A stretch of DNA of 64,000 nt from CAVRJC01 sp963721435. GTDB taxonomy: Bacteria; Actinomycetota; Acidimicrobiia; IMCC26256; DASPTH01. A model generated the notes under the pieces. The model was not told where the DNA came from. It saw only the letters and a program-made list of their open reading frames with translations, and did not search any database. Each line of letters begins with the position of its first letter. Position 1 is the first letter of the stretch. Position numbers and translations under genes: made by a program. Location: assembly GCA_963721435.1 (NCBI GenBank), contig CAVRJC010000008.1, positions 62,001 through 126,000 of the forward strand, written 5' to 3'. Of this stretch, positions 52,544-63,498 are shown piece after piece.

Positions 52544-55469
52544 TCAGGCGACGACGAAGTTGACGGCGCGGCCGGGGACGACGATCACCTTGCGGACCTC
52601 CCGACCGGCGAGCGCCTGTACGACATGCTCGTCGGCGCGCGCGGCCGCCTCGTACTCCGCTTCGCTCGCGTCGGGCGCGACGAGGATCTTTCCGCGGACC
52701 TTGCCGTTCACCTGCACCGGCACTTCGACGACGTCGTCGACCAGCAGTGCCGGGTCGGGCTCGGGAAACGATTCGAACGCGACCGTCGACGCACCGTCCA
52801 TGCGCTCCCAGAGCTCCTCGGCGATGTGCGGCGTGAGCGGAGCGAGCATGAGCACCATCGACCGCGCCACTTCTTCGGGAGCGTGACCGGTTTCGCCGAC
52901 GACCTGTGTCAGCCGATTGTTCAGCGTCATGAGCGCGGCGATCGCAGTGTTGAACTCGAGTGAGCCCATGTCGCCGCGCACCGCGTCGATGGTGCGATGC
53001 ATCAGTCGACGCGTCTCGTCGTCGGCGGGCTCGGACACGACGCGAAGCTCACCCGTCTCCTCGTCGACGACGTTGGCCCAGAACCGGCGCAGGAAGCGGT
53101 GCACACCGACGATGTCGCCGGTGCTCCAGGGCCGACTGGCGTCGAGCGGGCCCATGAACATCTCGTAGAGGCGCAGCGTGTCGGCGCCGTAGTCGCGGTA
53201 GATGTCGTCGGGTGCGACCGCGTTCTTCCGGCTCTTGCCCATGCGCCCGTCGCGACGCGTGACCTCTTCGCCGTCGTGGAACCAACGACCGTCGCGCTCC
53301 TCGACCTCGGTCGCCGGGACGTACACACCCCGCTCGTCGAGATACTCGGCGGCAGTGATCGTGCCCTGGTTGTAGAGCCGGTGGAACGGCTCGGGCGTCG
53401 AGACGTGCCCGAGGTCGAAGAGGACCTTGTGCCAGAAGCGCGCGGTACAGGAGGTGCAGCACCGCATGCTCGGCGCCACCGACGTAGAGGTCGACGCCGC
53501 CGTCCTGCGGCGCGCCGTCACCCACCATCCAGTAGCGCTCGACGTCGGGATCGACGAGCGCGTTCTCGTTCGTGGGATCCAGATACCGCAGGTAGTACCA
53601 ACACGATCCGGCCCACTGCGGCATCGTGTTCGTCTCGCGCCGGTAGACGATCGGCCCATTGCCGAGATCGAGCTCGATGTTGACCCAGTCGTCGGCTCGC
53701 GCCAGCGGCGGCTCGGGGAGCGACTCGTCGTCGTCGGCGAGGATGCGCGGCTCGAAGTCGGTGATCTCGGGCAACTCGACCGGGAGAAGCGAATCGGGCA
53801 GCGGCACCGGGCGATCACTGTCGTCGTAGACGATCGGGAACGGCTCTCCCCAGTAGCGCTGCCGGCTGAACAGCCAGTCCCGCAACTTGTACGTGACCGT
53901 CGGAGCACCGCGCCCGACGGAGTCGAGCCATTCGGCGATCCGCGCCTTCGCCTCCGCGGTCGGGAGACCGTCGAGCGACACCTCACCACTCGACGAGTTG
54001 ACGTTGACGCCCTCACCGACGTACGCCTCCGGCCATTCGTCGGCGGGCGTGTCGGCGCTCAGGCCCCGATCGCGCAACCAGCCGTCGGGCGGCTGCACGA
54101 CACACTGGATCGGCAGCTCGAACTCTCGGGCGAACTCGAAGTCGCGTTCGTCGTGGGCGGGCACCGCCATGATCGCACCGGTGCCGTAGCCCATCAGCAC
54201 GTAGTCGGCGATGAAGATCGGGATGCTCCACCCGCTGGTGGGATTGTGCGCGAACGCGCCGGTGAACACGCCGGTCTTCTGGCGGCCCTCCGCCTGGCGC
54301 TCGAGCTCCGACTTCGAGCCCGCGAACTCGCGGTACGACGCGACCGCTTCCGACGGCAGCTTGTCGAGGCCGAAGGTGCCGCGCCACGAGAACGGCGAGT
54401 TGAGTGGCCACTCGGCGGGGATGATCGCGTCGATCAGCGGATGCTCGGGCGCCAGCACCATGTACGTCGCACCGAACAAGGTGTCCGGCCGCGTCGTGAA
54501 CACCTCGATGCCGGTGCCCTCGTGCTCTTCCACCGGGAAGACGACGTTCGCGCCGACGCTACGCCCGATCCAGTTGCGCTGTTGCTGCTTGATCGAGTCC
54601 GGCCAATCGAGCAGATCGAGGTCGGCGAGCAGTCGGTCGCCGTACGACGTGATGCTGAGCATCCACTGCTTCAGCGGACGCTTGAACACCGGATGATTGC
54701 CGCGGTCACTCCGGCCGTCGGCGGTGACCTCTTCGTTCGCGAGCACGGTGCCCAGCGCGGGGCACCAATTGACGAGTGCCTCTTCCAGGTACGCGAGCCG
54801 GAACGAGTCGACGACGTCGCGGCGCACGTCGTCGTCCAGCTCGGCCCACGGGATCAAATCGGCGTTCGCGTCGCTCACCGGCGCACGAGTACCGGCATCG
54901 AGCTCGGCAACGAGCTCGGCGATGGGCCGCGCGCGGTCGGCATCGTCGTCGTACCACGAGTTGAAGATCTGCAGGAAGATCCACTGCGTCCAGCGGTAGT
55001 ACGCGACGTCGGTCGTCGACACACCCCGTCGGGGGTCGTACCCGAGCCCGAGCGCGCGCAGCTGCCGGCGCATCATCGCGATGTTCTCTTCGGTCGTGAC
55101 CCGGGGATGCTGGCCGGTCTGCACCGCGTACTGCTCGGCCGGGAGCCCGAAGGCGTCCATGCCCATCGCGTGCAGGACGTTCCGCCCGTTCATGCGCATG
55201 AACCGCGCGAAGACGTCGGTGCCGATGTAACCGAGGGGGTGACCGACGTGCAGTCCCGCGCCGCTCGGGTACGGGAACATGTCGAGCACGAACAGCTTCT
55301 TGCGGTCGACGGCCGCGTCGAAACCGTCGCGCAGCGGACCGCTGGGGTTCGGCGTCCAGAACGTGTGGTCGGTTTCCCAGCGGTCCTGCCACTTCGCCTC
55401 GATCGTGTTCGCGAGACCGGCGTTGTAGCGGAACTCGGGAACGTCGGCAGGTCGCGCTGGCTCAGTCAT
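52544..55469 (-). CDS. leuS: Leucine--tRNA ligase (frameshifted)
   Basis: About 975 residues, class I synthetase with editing domain. HIGH-type motif PYPSGAGLHVGHPLGY near 70; editing domain with FTTRPDTLFGATYMVLAPEHPL and YGTGAIMAVPAHDERD; KMSKS replaced by RMGKSRKN; C-terminal VQVNGKVRGKILV. Frame break at about 53440-53446: VLHLLYRA then RFWHKVLFDLGHV, in a GCGCG stretch. Essential, so the break is most likely an assembly indel. Start ATG 55469 with TACTCT eight bases upstream. Confidence 0.94.
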
Positions 55470-55477
55470 CGGAGGCG

Positions 55478-55483
55478 AGAGTA
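55478..55483 (-). promoter_or_regulatory. -10 hexamer, leaderless type, for leuS
   Basis: TACTCT, 8 nt before ATG 55469; same hexamer as phoH. A GGAGG happens to lie in the spacer (55471-55475) but on the other strand. Confidence 0.45.
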
Positions 55484-55554
55484 CCTGCGCCGGTATCGCG
55501 ATCCGTCCCCATAGGGGGCGCCGTTGAATCGCGGGTACGTGTCTCGACGAACGC

Positions 55555-58102
55555 TCACCGACGCACTCGAGCCTTGTAGATCTCGAACCACACCACGCCG
55601 ATGAATCCGGCGACGAGTGCGACGAGCCAGTCGGCGGGCTTCATGGGGCCGAAATGGAACGCGCGCCTGAGCGAGGGAACGGTCAGGAGCACGACAAGAA
55701 ACGCTGCACCGGCGAGAATCCATTTGAGGGTGGGGTTCCTGCGTTCCCGGAACGACTGCCAGATGGAGAGCCGCCAGGAGCGGTTCACGAGGATGAGCGC
55801 GAGGTTCCCGACGAGGAGCGTCGCGAAGGTGATCGACCGTACGACGTCATCGGGCCGGCCATCGAGCACGCTCCACAGGTAGACGCTGAACACGGCCGCG
55901 AGAGCCGACAACCCCTGCAGCGCGGCGATCGTGAGGACACGCCGGCTGAACATCGGTGCCCCTGGCCGTCTCGGCGGTTGGTCCATGATCTTCGGGTCGA
56001 TCTCCTCGGATTCGAAGACGATCGAGCACGCCGGGTCGATGATGAGCTGCAGGAACGCGATCTGGACGGGCAGGAGGACCAGCGGCCAGCCGGCGACGAA
56101 CACCGGGATCAGCGCCATCCCGAAGATCGGCACGTGGACGGCGATGATGTACGCCATCGCCTTGCGCAGGTTGTCGAAGATGCCGCGACCGCTGTCGGAT
56201 GCCGCCGGCGATGGAGGCGAAGTCGTCGTCGGTGATCACCAGCGCGGCGGACTCACGCGCGACATCAGTCCCGCGGGCGCCCATCGCGATGCCGATGTCG
56301 GCGGCGCGGAGCGCCGGGGCGTCGTTGACCCCGTCGCCCGTCATCCCGACGACCTCGCCGTTGGCCTGCAGCGCGCGAATCAGCTGGAGCTTCTGCTCGG
56401 GAACCATGCGCGCGAACACGTTCACCGCGCCGATCCGGCGCGCGAGCTCGTCGTCGCTCATGGCGTCGAGCTCCGGACCGGTGATGCATCCCGCGGCGTG
56501 CTCCAACCCGACCTCCCGGGCGACCGCCAGCGCGGTGCCCGGGTAGTCACCGGTGATCATCACGACGCGGACACCGGCGCGGGCGCACTCGGCGACCGCG
56601 TCGGCGACCCCCGGGCGCACCGGGTCGTGCAGACCGGCCAGTCCCAGCCATTCGAACTCGAAGTCGTGCTGCCCACCCGGGAGCACCTGCGCCCGACTGA
56701 ACCGGGCCCGGGCGACGGCGAGGACGCGCTGCCCGCCGGCGGTCGCCACCTCGACCTGCTCGGCGACTGCCGCACGCTCCGCGACGTCGAGGTGGCACAG
56801 ATCGGCGATCGCTTCCGGGGCGCCCTTGGCCGCGATCACGTAGCGGCTCGAGTCCGGCGAGCGCCACACGTGGGAGAGGGCCAGCAGCTGTTCCGACAAC
56901 GGGTACTCGCGCACCAGCTCCCAGTTCCCGTGCACGTGTTCGGTGTCGGCGAGGTACTTCGCACCGAGATCCTTGAACGCACGATCCATCGGATCGAACG
57001 GATCGACGGGCGACGCGAGCACGGCGAACTCGGCGATCTCGTGGAACCGCTCGGGGAGCGGCCCGTCGTCGAGCACATGGACCGACCCGTCGACCACCAG
57101 CTCCCGGACCGTCATGGTGTTCATCGTCAGCGTCCCGGTCTTGTCGACACAGACTGCCGTCACCGACCCGAGTGTCTCGATGACGGGCGGGCGCCGCGTC
57201 AGGACGTGTCGTTGCGACATGCGCCACGCGCCGAGCGCGAGGAACACCGTCAGCACGACCGGGAACTCCTCCGGGAGCATCGCCATCGCGGTCGCGATGC
57301 CCGCAAGGAGGCCTTCCAGCCAGTGGCCACGCGTGAGGCCGAACACGACGACGACCACCGCGGCCGCGACAAGGCTCACACCGGCGATCACCCCGACGAG
57401 CCGGTCGATCTCATGCTGCAGTGGAGAGCGCTCGGGCTCGATCGTACGCAGCGCAGTACCGATCCGGCCGAGCTCGGTGCCGCTACCGGTCGCCTGCACC
57501 AGCGCGATCCCATGACCCTTCACCAGCAAGGTTCCCGAGAACACCCACGGCGTCGCGTCCCCACCCGGCCGACCCATGCTGCAGGGCGGCCGAATCGGGG
57601 TCGGCGGCGACCTTGCGGACCGGCACCGACTCGCCAGTGAGTGCGGACTCGTCGACCGAGAGGTTCACGCAGTCCACCAACACGGCGTCCGCCGGCACCC
57701 GGTCGCCCTCGGCGAGCAGGACGACGTCACCTCGCACGACATCGCGTCCCGGCGATACGCACCTGCCTGCCATCGCGCACGACGAGCGCACGCGGGGAAG
57801 AGAGATCGCGGAGCGCCGCGAGCGCGTTCTCGGTCTTGTGCTCCTGGTAGATCGAGATCGCGATCACAACGACGAACGAACGACATCAGGATCACACCGT
57901 CGAGTGGCTCCGACAGCAAGAAGTTGACGGTCCCCGCACCGAGCAAGAGGAGCAGCATCGGCTGACGAACGACATCCCACGCCTGCCGCAGAAGGTTGCG
58001 CTTCTTCGCCGTCGGCAGCTCGTTCGGCCCCTCCGTGCCCAACCGTCGAGATGCTTCCCGCGACGTCAAGCCCGTGAGCAGCGCGTCCTGAGTCACTGAC
58101 AT
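55555..58102 (-). CDS. Cation-transporting P-type ATPase (four frame breaks)
   Basis: About 850 residues after joining. Type II (Ca/Mg/Na-like) P-ATPase: GLTSREASRRLGTEGPNELP at the N-terminus, ESALTGESVPV actuator, LPEEFPVVLTVFLALGAWRM in helix 4, phosphorylation motif CVDKTGTLTMNTM, GMTGDGVNDAPALRAADIGIAMG hinge, and a C-terminal helix bundle to VWFEIYKARVRR. Breaks at about 57872 (MSFV/VVVIAISIYQEHKTE), 57755 (IAG/RDVVRG), 57565 (GSAG/GDATPWVFSG) and 56199 (AGGI/DSGRGIFDNLRKAMAYII). All segments are well preserved, arguing for indels rather than decay. Ion unknown. Confidence 0.88.
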
Positions 58103-58127
58103 CAGGTACTCCCGGTCGGCTCGAGCA

Positions 58128-58934
58128 TCAGCGGATGTCGCGCCGCCCGAACGTGAAGACCGCGAGTGCGACCGCGCACATGGTCACGGCCAACAGGAGC
58201 GCAACGTGAAGGAGCGAGAGGCCGTTCTTGAGTGGGTTGTTTCCCGCGTACCACCAGAACGGCGACAGTGACCGGAACGTCCGGAGCCCCTTGACGAGTC
58301 CGGCGAGCGAGTTGAGGAGGTAGGCACCGACTGCGAGCGCGGAGGCGCCACCCGCGGCGAGAGTTCGGCGACCGGTCCCGCAGCCGAGGGCGAGGGCGAC
58401 CGCGCCGTACATGGTCGCCAGGAGGAAGGCCGACAGCGTCGCTGCGAGCTCGTCGAGGACGCCGACGCTGAGGTCGAAGACGGGTGTCGCGACGAGCAAC
58501 ACCGCAGCGAACGCGACCGTGAGGATCGCGAGCGCCATGATCGTCCCTGCGTACTTCTGGAGCGCCACGCGTGTCCGGGACACCGGCTGGGTCAACAGGA
58601 TCTCGAGGGTGCCGTGCTCTTCCTCACCGGCGATCGTGGTCGAGCCGGCCGCGATCGCGTACCCCACGAGCACGAGCGGCACCATGAGACCGAACAGCTC
58701 GGCCTGAAGGTACCCCGCCGCCGAACCGAGCCCGGCCCGGTCGACGCCGAGGAACGCCAGGAGCCCCTCCGGATAATTCTGCACGAGCTTGGCGTACTCG
58801 TCGCGCACCGACGGCCAGACCGACAACACGGCAACGACGAGAACCGCGGAGCCGAGACTCCAGAACAACAATCCGTGGCGACGTTCCCACACGGTCTTGA
58901 CGAAGACGGAACGAAACGCAAGTTCGTCGATCAC
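58128..58934 (-). CDS. ABC-2 type transporter permease
   Basis: 268 residues with six membrane helices: LLFWSLGSAVLVVAVLSVW, LFGLMVPLVLVGYAIAAGS, IMALAILTVAFAAVLLVATPVF, LSAFLLATMYGAVALALG, ASALAVGAYLLNSLAGLVKGL and VALLLAVTMCAVALAVFTFG. GEEEHGTLEILLTQPVSRTRVALQKY is the hallmark coupling segment of ABC-2 exporters. Its ATG overlaps the stop of the ATPase gene (ATGA). Substrate unknown. Confidence 0.9.
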   Translation of the reverse strand: MIDELAFRSVFVKTVWERRHGLLFWSLGSAVLVVAVLSVWPSVRDEYAKLVQNYPEGLLAFLGVDRAGLGSAAGYLQAELFGLMVPLVLVGYAIAAGSTTIAGEEEHGTLEILLTQPVSRTRVALQKYAGTIMALAILTVAFAAVLLVATPVFDLSVGVLDELAATLSAFLLATMYGAVALALGCGTGRRTLAAGGASALAVGAYLLNSLAGLVKGLRTFRSLSPFWWYAGNNPLKNGLSLLHVALLLAVTMCAVALAVFTFGRRDIR

Positions 58935-59839
58935 GCGCCGGGCTCCTTCGCCGCAGCGTCGTCGTAGTACGCGAGGAACACATCTTCCAGGTCGGCCTCG
59001 TGACCGGCGATGCTCTCCACCTCGAATGCTGCGGCGGCCTTCACGAGCGCGTCGGCGGATCCGGCGACACGCGCGCGCAGCAGATCACCCTCCACCGTCA
59101 CGGAACGTACGCCGGGAAGTCCGGCGAACGACTCCTCCCGAATGGGCTCACCGAAGCGGATCTCGACCACCCGGAGGGCCTTGGCCTCGATCTCGCGGAC
59201 GAGGTCCACCGCGACCAGCCTCCCGGCGCGGATGATCGCGACCCGATCCACCGAACGCTGCACCTCGGCGAGCACGTGCGACGAGAGGAAGACCGTCGCG
59301 CCATCTGCACGTACTTCCTGCAACAAGGCGCGGAACTCGCGCTGCATGATCGGATCGAGCCCACTCGTCGGCTCGTCCAGCACCAGGAGCTCGGGGCGGT
59401 GCATGAACGCCTGAATGATCCCTATCTTCTGTCGGTTGCCTCGAGAGAGCGCACCAACCGGCTTGGACAAGTCGCACGAGAACCGCTCGGCGAGTGTCCG
59501 ACCATGAGAGATGTCGTGGCTCCCACGCAAGTGCGTCAAGTAGGTGAGCATTTGCGTGCCCGTCAGCTTGTCGTACAGCGCGAGATCTCCGGGCAGATAC
59601 CCGACGTGACGGCGCAAGTCCGAGCCGGCGCGCCTCGGGTCCGACCCCAGCACCTGCACCGATCCGCTCGACGGGCGGAGGAGATCGAGCAACATCCGGA
59701 TCGTCGTCGACTTCCCCGCACCGTTGGGTCCGAGAAATCCGAGTATCTCGCCGGTCTCCACCTCGAGGGACAGCCGATCGACGGCCAGGGTCGCGCCGAA
59801 TCGTTTCGTCACTTCATCGCACTGCACCGCGGCCGCCAC
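58931..59839 (-). CDS. ABC transporter ATP-binding protein
   Basis: 302 residues, DRA/NodI-type exporter ATPase. Walker A GFLGPNGAGKSTTIRMLLDLLRP, Q-loop region GYLPGDLALYDKLT, signature LSRGNRQKIG, Walker B LLVLDEPTSGLDP, and H-switch VFLSSHVLAEV. The C-terminal 90 residues are the usual exporter accessory region. Pairs with the permease downstream. Start GTG 59839, at a probable leaderless promoter (CATGCT then six bases). Confidence 0.93.
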   Translation of the reverse strand: MAAAVQCDEVTKRFGATLAVDRLSLEVETGEILGFLGPNGAGKSTTIRMLLDLLRPSSGSVQVLGSDPRRAGSDLRRHVGYLPGDLALYDKLTGTQMLTYLTHLRGSHDISHGRTLAERFSCDLSKPVGALSRGNRQKIGIIQAFMHRPELLVLDEPTSGLDPIMQREFRALLQEVRADGATVFLSSHVLAEVQRSVDRVAIIRAGRLVAVDLVREIEAKALRVVEIRFGEPIREESFAGLPGVRSVTVEGDLLRARVAGSADALVKAAAAFEVESIAGHEADLEDVFLAYYDDAAAKEPGA

Positions 59840-59944
59840 ATCGAGAGCATGACATGCGCCCCGGCCGCCGATCAGAAGCGGTTCCCTGCCGTTCGACCTC
59901 GATGCATCGCGATCATCGGTGTGTATTTGCCCAGCTCACAAGCG

Positions 59945-59950
59945 TACGAT
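59945..59950 (+). promoter_or_regulatory. Candidate -10 for tRNA-Ala
   Basis: TACGAT, 10 nt before the mature 5' end of tRNA-Ala; a weak -35 (TGTATT) lies 17 bp upstream. Confidence 0.4.
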
Positions 59951-59960
59951 GGGCCGCCGA

Positions 59961-60033
59961 GGGGCTGTAGCTCAGTTGGTAGAGCGCTTCCATGGCATGG
60001 AAGAAGTCGTCGGTTCGAGTCCGATCAGCTCCA
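59961..60033 (+). tRNA. tRNA-Ala (GGC anticodon)
   Basis: Acceptor GGGGCTG/CAGCTCC with one G-U pair (a 3-70 G-U, the alanine identity element), discriminator A, anticodon stem CTTCC/GGAAG, loop ATGGCAT giving GGC, and T-arm GTCGG-TTCGAGT-CCGAT with one mismatch. CCA not encoded. Confidence 0.96.
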
Positions 60034-60063
60034 CTCGCACGTTGCACGCTCCGGGGGGATGCG

Positions 60064-61697
60064 GTGACCGACGGCACGACCACGAGCCCGGCCGCGGCAT
60101 CGGACGCCGCGTCAGCGGACACGCCCGATGGCCTCATGGATCACCTGCTCCGCGGCACGCTGCTCACGTGGTGGGCGCAGCAACAGCCCGATCGCCTCGC
60201 GATCGTGAGCGAGCTCGGGGACCGCACGTTCGCGCGAGCTCGACGCCCGCGCCAACCAGCTCGTCGCGCGCGCTGCGCCGACGCGGCGCCGCGCCGGGCA
60301 CATCGGTCGCGATCCTGTGCCGCAACCGCCCGGAGTGGGCCGAGGTCTGGGCCGCGTGCACGCGCGGCGGTTACCGCCTCACTCCCGTCAACTGGCACCT
60401 GACCGGCGAGGAAGCCGGCTACATCGTCGACGACTGCGAAGCGACGGTGCTCGTCGCCGACGCGCGTGTCGGCGGAATCGCGACGGAGGTCGCGATCCTC
60501 GCGCCGGGCGCGACGGTCAAGCTCGCGGTCGGCGGACCGATCGAGGGATTCGACGACTACGAAGCCGCGGTCGCGGCCGAAGACGGTGCCGCGCTCGACG
60601 ACCCGTCGTACGGCTCGCAGATGCTCTACACGTCCGGCACCACCGGACGCCCGAAAGGCGTGACGCGCGGGCCCGTCTCCGCAGGGACGTCGGCCGCGAC
60701 GACCATGGCGAGCTTCTTCGACTACCGGCCCGGCGAGGACGTGAACCTGTGCACCGGGCCCTGTACCACGCGGCGCCATTGGCGTTCGGCCTCACGGTGC
60801 CGTTCCTCAACGGCGCCACGATCGTGCTGATGGACGGATGGGACGCCGAGGAGACGCTCCGGCTCATCGACGAGCACGACGTCACTCATATGCACATGGT
60901 GCCGACGATGTTCGTGCGCATGCTCAAGCTGCCTCCCGACGTGCGCGAGCAGTACGACGTCTCGTCGCTCCGCAACATCCTCCACGGCGCAGCACCGTGC
61001 CCTCCTGCGGTGAAGGCCGCGCTCATCGAGTGGCTCGGCCCCGTCGTCTACGAGTACTACGCCGCGACCGAGGGCACCGGCACGTGGGTCGATCCCCACG
61101 CGTGGCTCGGGAGGCCCGGCACCGTCGGCAAGGTCGACCCTCCGGATCACATCAAGATCGCCGACGACGACGGCAACGAGCTCCCGCCCGGCTCCGTCGG
61201 CACGATCTTCCTCAAGGCACCCGACATCGGGCGCTTCGAGTACTTCAAGGACGGCACCAAGACCGAGTCGGTGTACCGCGGCGACTACTTCACCCTCGGC
61301 GACGTCGGGTACGTCGACGACGACGGCTACCTCTTCCTCACCGACCGCAGCACCAACCTCATCATCTTCGGCGGCAGCAACGTGTATCCCGCCGAGGTCG
61401 ACAACGTGCTGCTCGAGCACCCCGCGGTGCTCGACGTCGCCACCATCGGCGTGCCCGACGCGGAATGGGGCGAGGTGGTGAAGGCGGTCGTCGAGCTCGC
61501 GCCCGACGTCGCGGGCACACCCGAGCTCGAAGCCGAGCTCGTCGAGTTCACGCGTGAACGGCTCGCGCACTACAAGTGCCCTCGCTCCGTCGACTTCGTC
61601 GGCGCAGCTCCCACGCGATGACAATGGGAAGATCTACAAGCGTCGCCTGCGCGACCAGTACCGCGCGGCCGCACAATCGGATCGAGGAGAGAGCTGA
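60064..61697 (+). CDS. Acyl-CoA synthetase, FadD-like (four frame breaks)
   Basis: About 545 residues after joining. AMP-forming CoA ligase: YTSGTTGRPKGV (P-loop), HGAAPCPP, YEYYAATEGTG, FTLGDVGYVDDDGYLFLTDRSTNLIIFGGSNVYPAEVD and a terminal catalytic Lys in DDNGKIYKRRLRDQYR. Breaks at about 60240, 60275, 60755 and 61608. The third joins NLCTGP to ALYHAAPLAFG. The last one hides the true C-terminus, which ends at the TGA at 61695-61697, overlapping the next ATG. Start GTG 60064, preceded by a GGGGGGA stretch. Activates a fatty or sterol-derived acid for the module downstream. Confidence 0.85.
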
Positions 61698-62606
61698 TGG
61701 GAATCTGCGACGGCCGGGTCGTCATCGTGACCGGCGCGGGCCGCGGCATCGGCCGCGGCCACGCACTCGAGTTCGCGCAGCAGGGCGCCAAGGTCATCGT
61801 CAACGACCTCGGCGCGGAGGTCGACGGCAACGGATCGAGCACCGGTCCCGCGGGTGAGGTCGTCGACGAGATCCGCGCGATGGGCGGCGAGGCGATCGCG
61901 AACGGCGAGAACGTCGCCGACTTCGAGGGCGCGCGCCGGCTGGTGCAGAGCGCGGTCGACACGTTCGGCGACCTGCACGTGCTCGTGAACAACGCCGGGA
62001 TCCTGCGCGACCGCATGCTCGTGAACATGACCGAGGAGGAGTGGGACGCGGTCATCACGGTGCACCTCAAGGGCACGTTCGCGCCCACTCGTCACGCGGC
62101 GGAGTACTGGCGGGATCAGACGAAGGCCGGCCAGACCGTCGACGCGCGCGTGATCTGCACGTCGTCGACCTCCGGGCATCTTCGGCAACCCCGGTCAGAG
62201 CAACTACGGCGCGGCCAAGGCCGGCATCGCGTCGTTCGCGATCATCGCCAGCCGCGAGCTCGGGCGCTACGGCGTCACCGTCAACGCGATCGCACCCGCG
62301 GCCCGGACCCGCATGACCGAGAACCTCGGCGGCGCCCTCAGCGCGGAGGTCGACCCCGCCACGTTCGACCGCGCCGCGCCCGAGAACATCGCGCCGCTCG
62401 TCGTGTGGCTGGGCAGCGAGGAGTCCGCGGGCATCACCGGGCAGGTCTTCCTCGTGATGGGCGGATCCATCCGCGTGGCCGAGGGTTGGAGACCCGGGCC
62501 CGGCGTGAAGCAGGATGACCGCTGGGACCCGGCCGAGCTCGGCGCGGTGATCCCCGACCTGGTCAAGCAGGCTGCAGCGCCCACCGGCGCCCCGACTGGT
62601 TCGTAG
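61697..62606 (+). CDS. SDR oxidoreductase, HSD17B4-like hydroxyacyl-CoA dehydrogenase (frameshifted)
   Basis: About 303 residues, classical short-chain dehydrogenase. GAGRGIGRGHA binds NAD, NNAGILRD is conserved, and the catalytic Tyr/Lys are in SNYGAAKAG. The inserted loop NDLGAEVDGNGSSTGPA is characteristic of the multifunctional-enzyme-2/HSD17B4 subgroup that oxidises 3-hydroxyacyl-CoA. Frame break at about 62176: STSG then GIFGNPGQSNYGAAKAG. The ATG overlaps the CoA ligase stop. Works with the MaoC hydratase 37 bp downstream. Confidence 0.88.
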
Positions 62607-62643
62607 CCACCCGCACACCGAGAAGAGAGCAGAGGCGAAACCG

Positions 62644-63498
62644 ATGCCGATCAACCACGACGCCGCGAGCGACGAGTACGGCGAGCCCGTCGAGCGCTCC
62701 TGGGACTCGAAGGACTCGCTCCTCTACTCGGTGGGGGTCGGCGCAGGGGGCATCGATCCCAGCGCCGAGCTCGAGTTCACCACCGAGAATTCGAAGGACG
62801 TCCCGCAGCGCGCATTGCCGACGCTGGGAGTGATCCTGGGGTTCGGCGCCGGCTTGCGCAACATCGGCACGTTCAACCCGGCGATGCTCGTGCACGGCGA
62901 GCAAGGCATCGAGCTCCACCGCGAGATCCCGGTGGCGGGCACGATCGTCACGCGTGGGCGGGTCACGGGCGTGTACGACAAGGGATCGGGCGCGGTCGTG
63001 GCACTGGAGTCGAAGTCCGACCTCGAGGACACCGGCGAGCCGCTCTTCACCGTCACCGCGTCGATGTTCATCCGCGGGGAGGGGGGTTGGGGCGGCGACC
63101 GCGGCCCGTCGGGCCCCCGCAACGTGCCGCCGGAGCGCGAGCCCGACCACGTCGTCACCTACCCGACCCGCCCCGACCAGGCGCTCACCTACCGCCTCTC
63201 CGGTGACCGCAACCCGCTGCACTCCGACCCGGAGTTCGCCAAGCTCGCCGGGTTCCCGAAGCCGATCCTGCACGGGCTCTGCACGTACGGCTTCACCGGC
63301 CGCGCGTTGCTGCACTCGTTGTGCGGCTCCGACCCGGCGCGGTTCACGAGCATGGAAGGCCGGTTCTCGAAGCCGGTCTTCCCCGGTGACGCGCTCACGG
63401 TGAAGATGTGGGTCGACGGCGGCGAAGCGGTGTTCACCACCGAGACGCAGAACGGTGAGACCGTGATCGACGCCGGTCGCTGCGTCTTCCAGGGTTAG
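62644..63498 (+). CDS. MaoC-family enoyl-CoA hydratase 2
   Basis: 284 residues, two hot-dog halves. The C-terminal half carries the hydratase-2 motif YRLSGDRNPLHSDPEFAKLAGFPKPILHGLCTYGF with the catalytic Asp and His. Hydrates trans-2-enoyl-CoA to the (R)-3-hydroxy form, which matches the upstream SDR. ATG 62644 with AGAGG upstream. Its stop overlaps the stop of the convergent ligase gene. Confidence 0.92.
   Translation: MPINHDAASDEYGEPVERSWDSKDSLLYSVGVGAGGIDPSAELEFTTENSKDVPQRALPTLGVILGFGAGLRNIGTFNPAMLVHGEQGIELHREIPVAGTIVTRGRVTGVYDKGSGAVVALESKSDLEDTGEPLFTVTASMFIRGEGGWGGDRGPSGPRNVPPEREPDHVVTYPTRPDQALTYRLSGDRNPLHSDPEFAKLAGFPKPILHGLCTYGFTGRALLHSLCGSDPARFTSMEGRFSKPVFPGDALTVKMWVDGGEAVFTTETQNGETVIDAGRCVFQG

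Noticed and set aside
55555..58102. Decaying P-type ATPase
   Set aside because: Four breaks, but every catalytic motif is intact and substitutions look conservative, unlike a real pseudogene.
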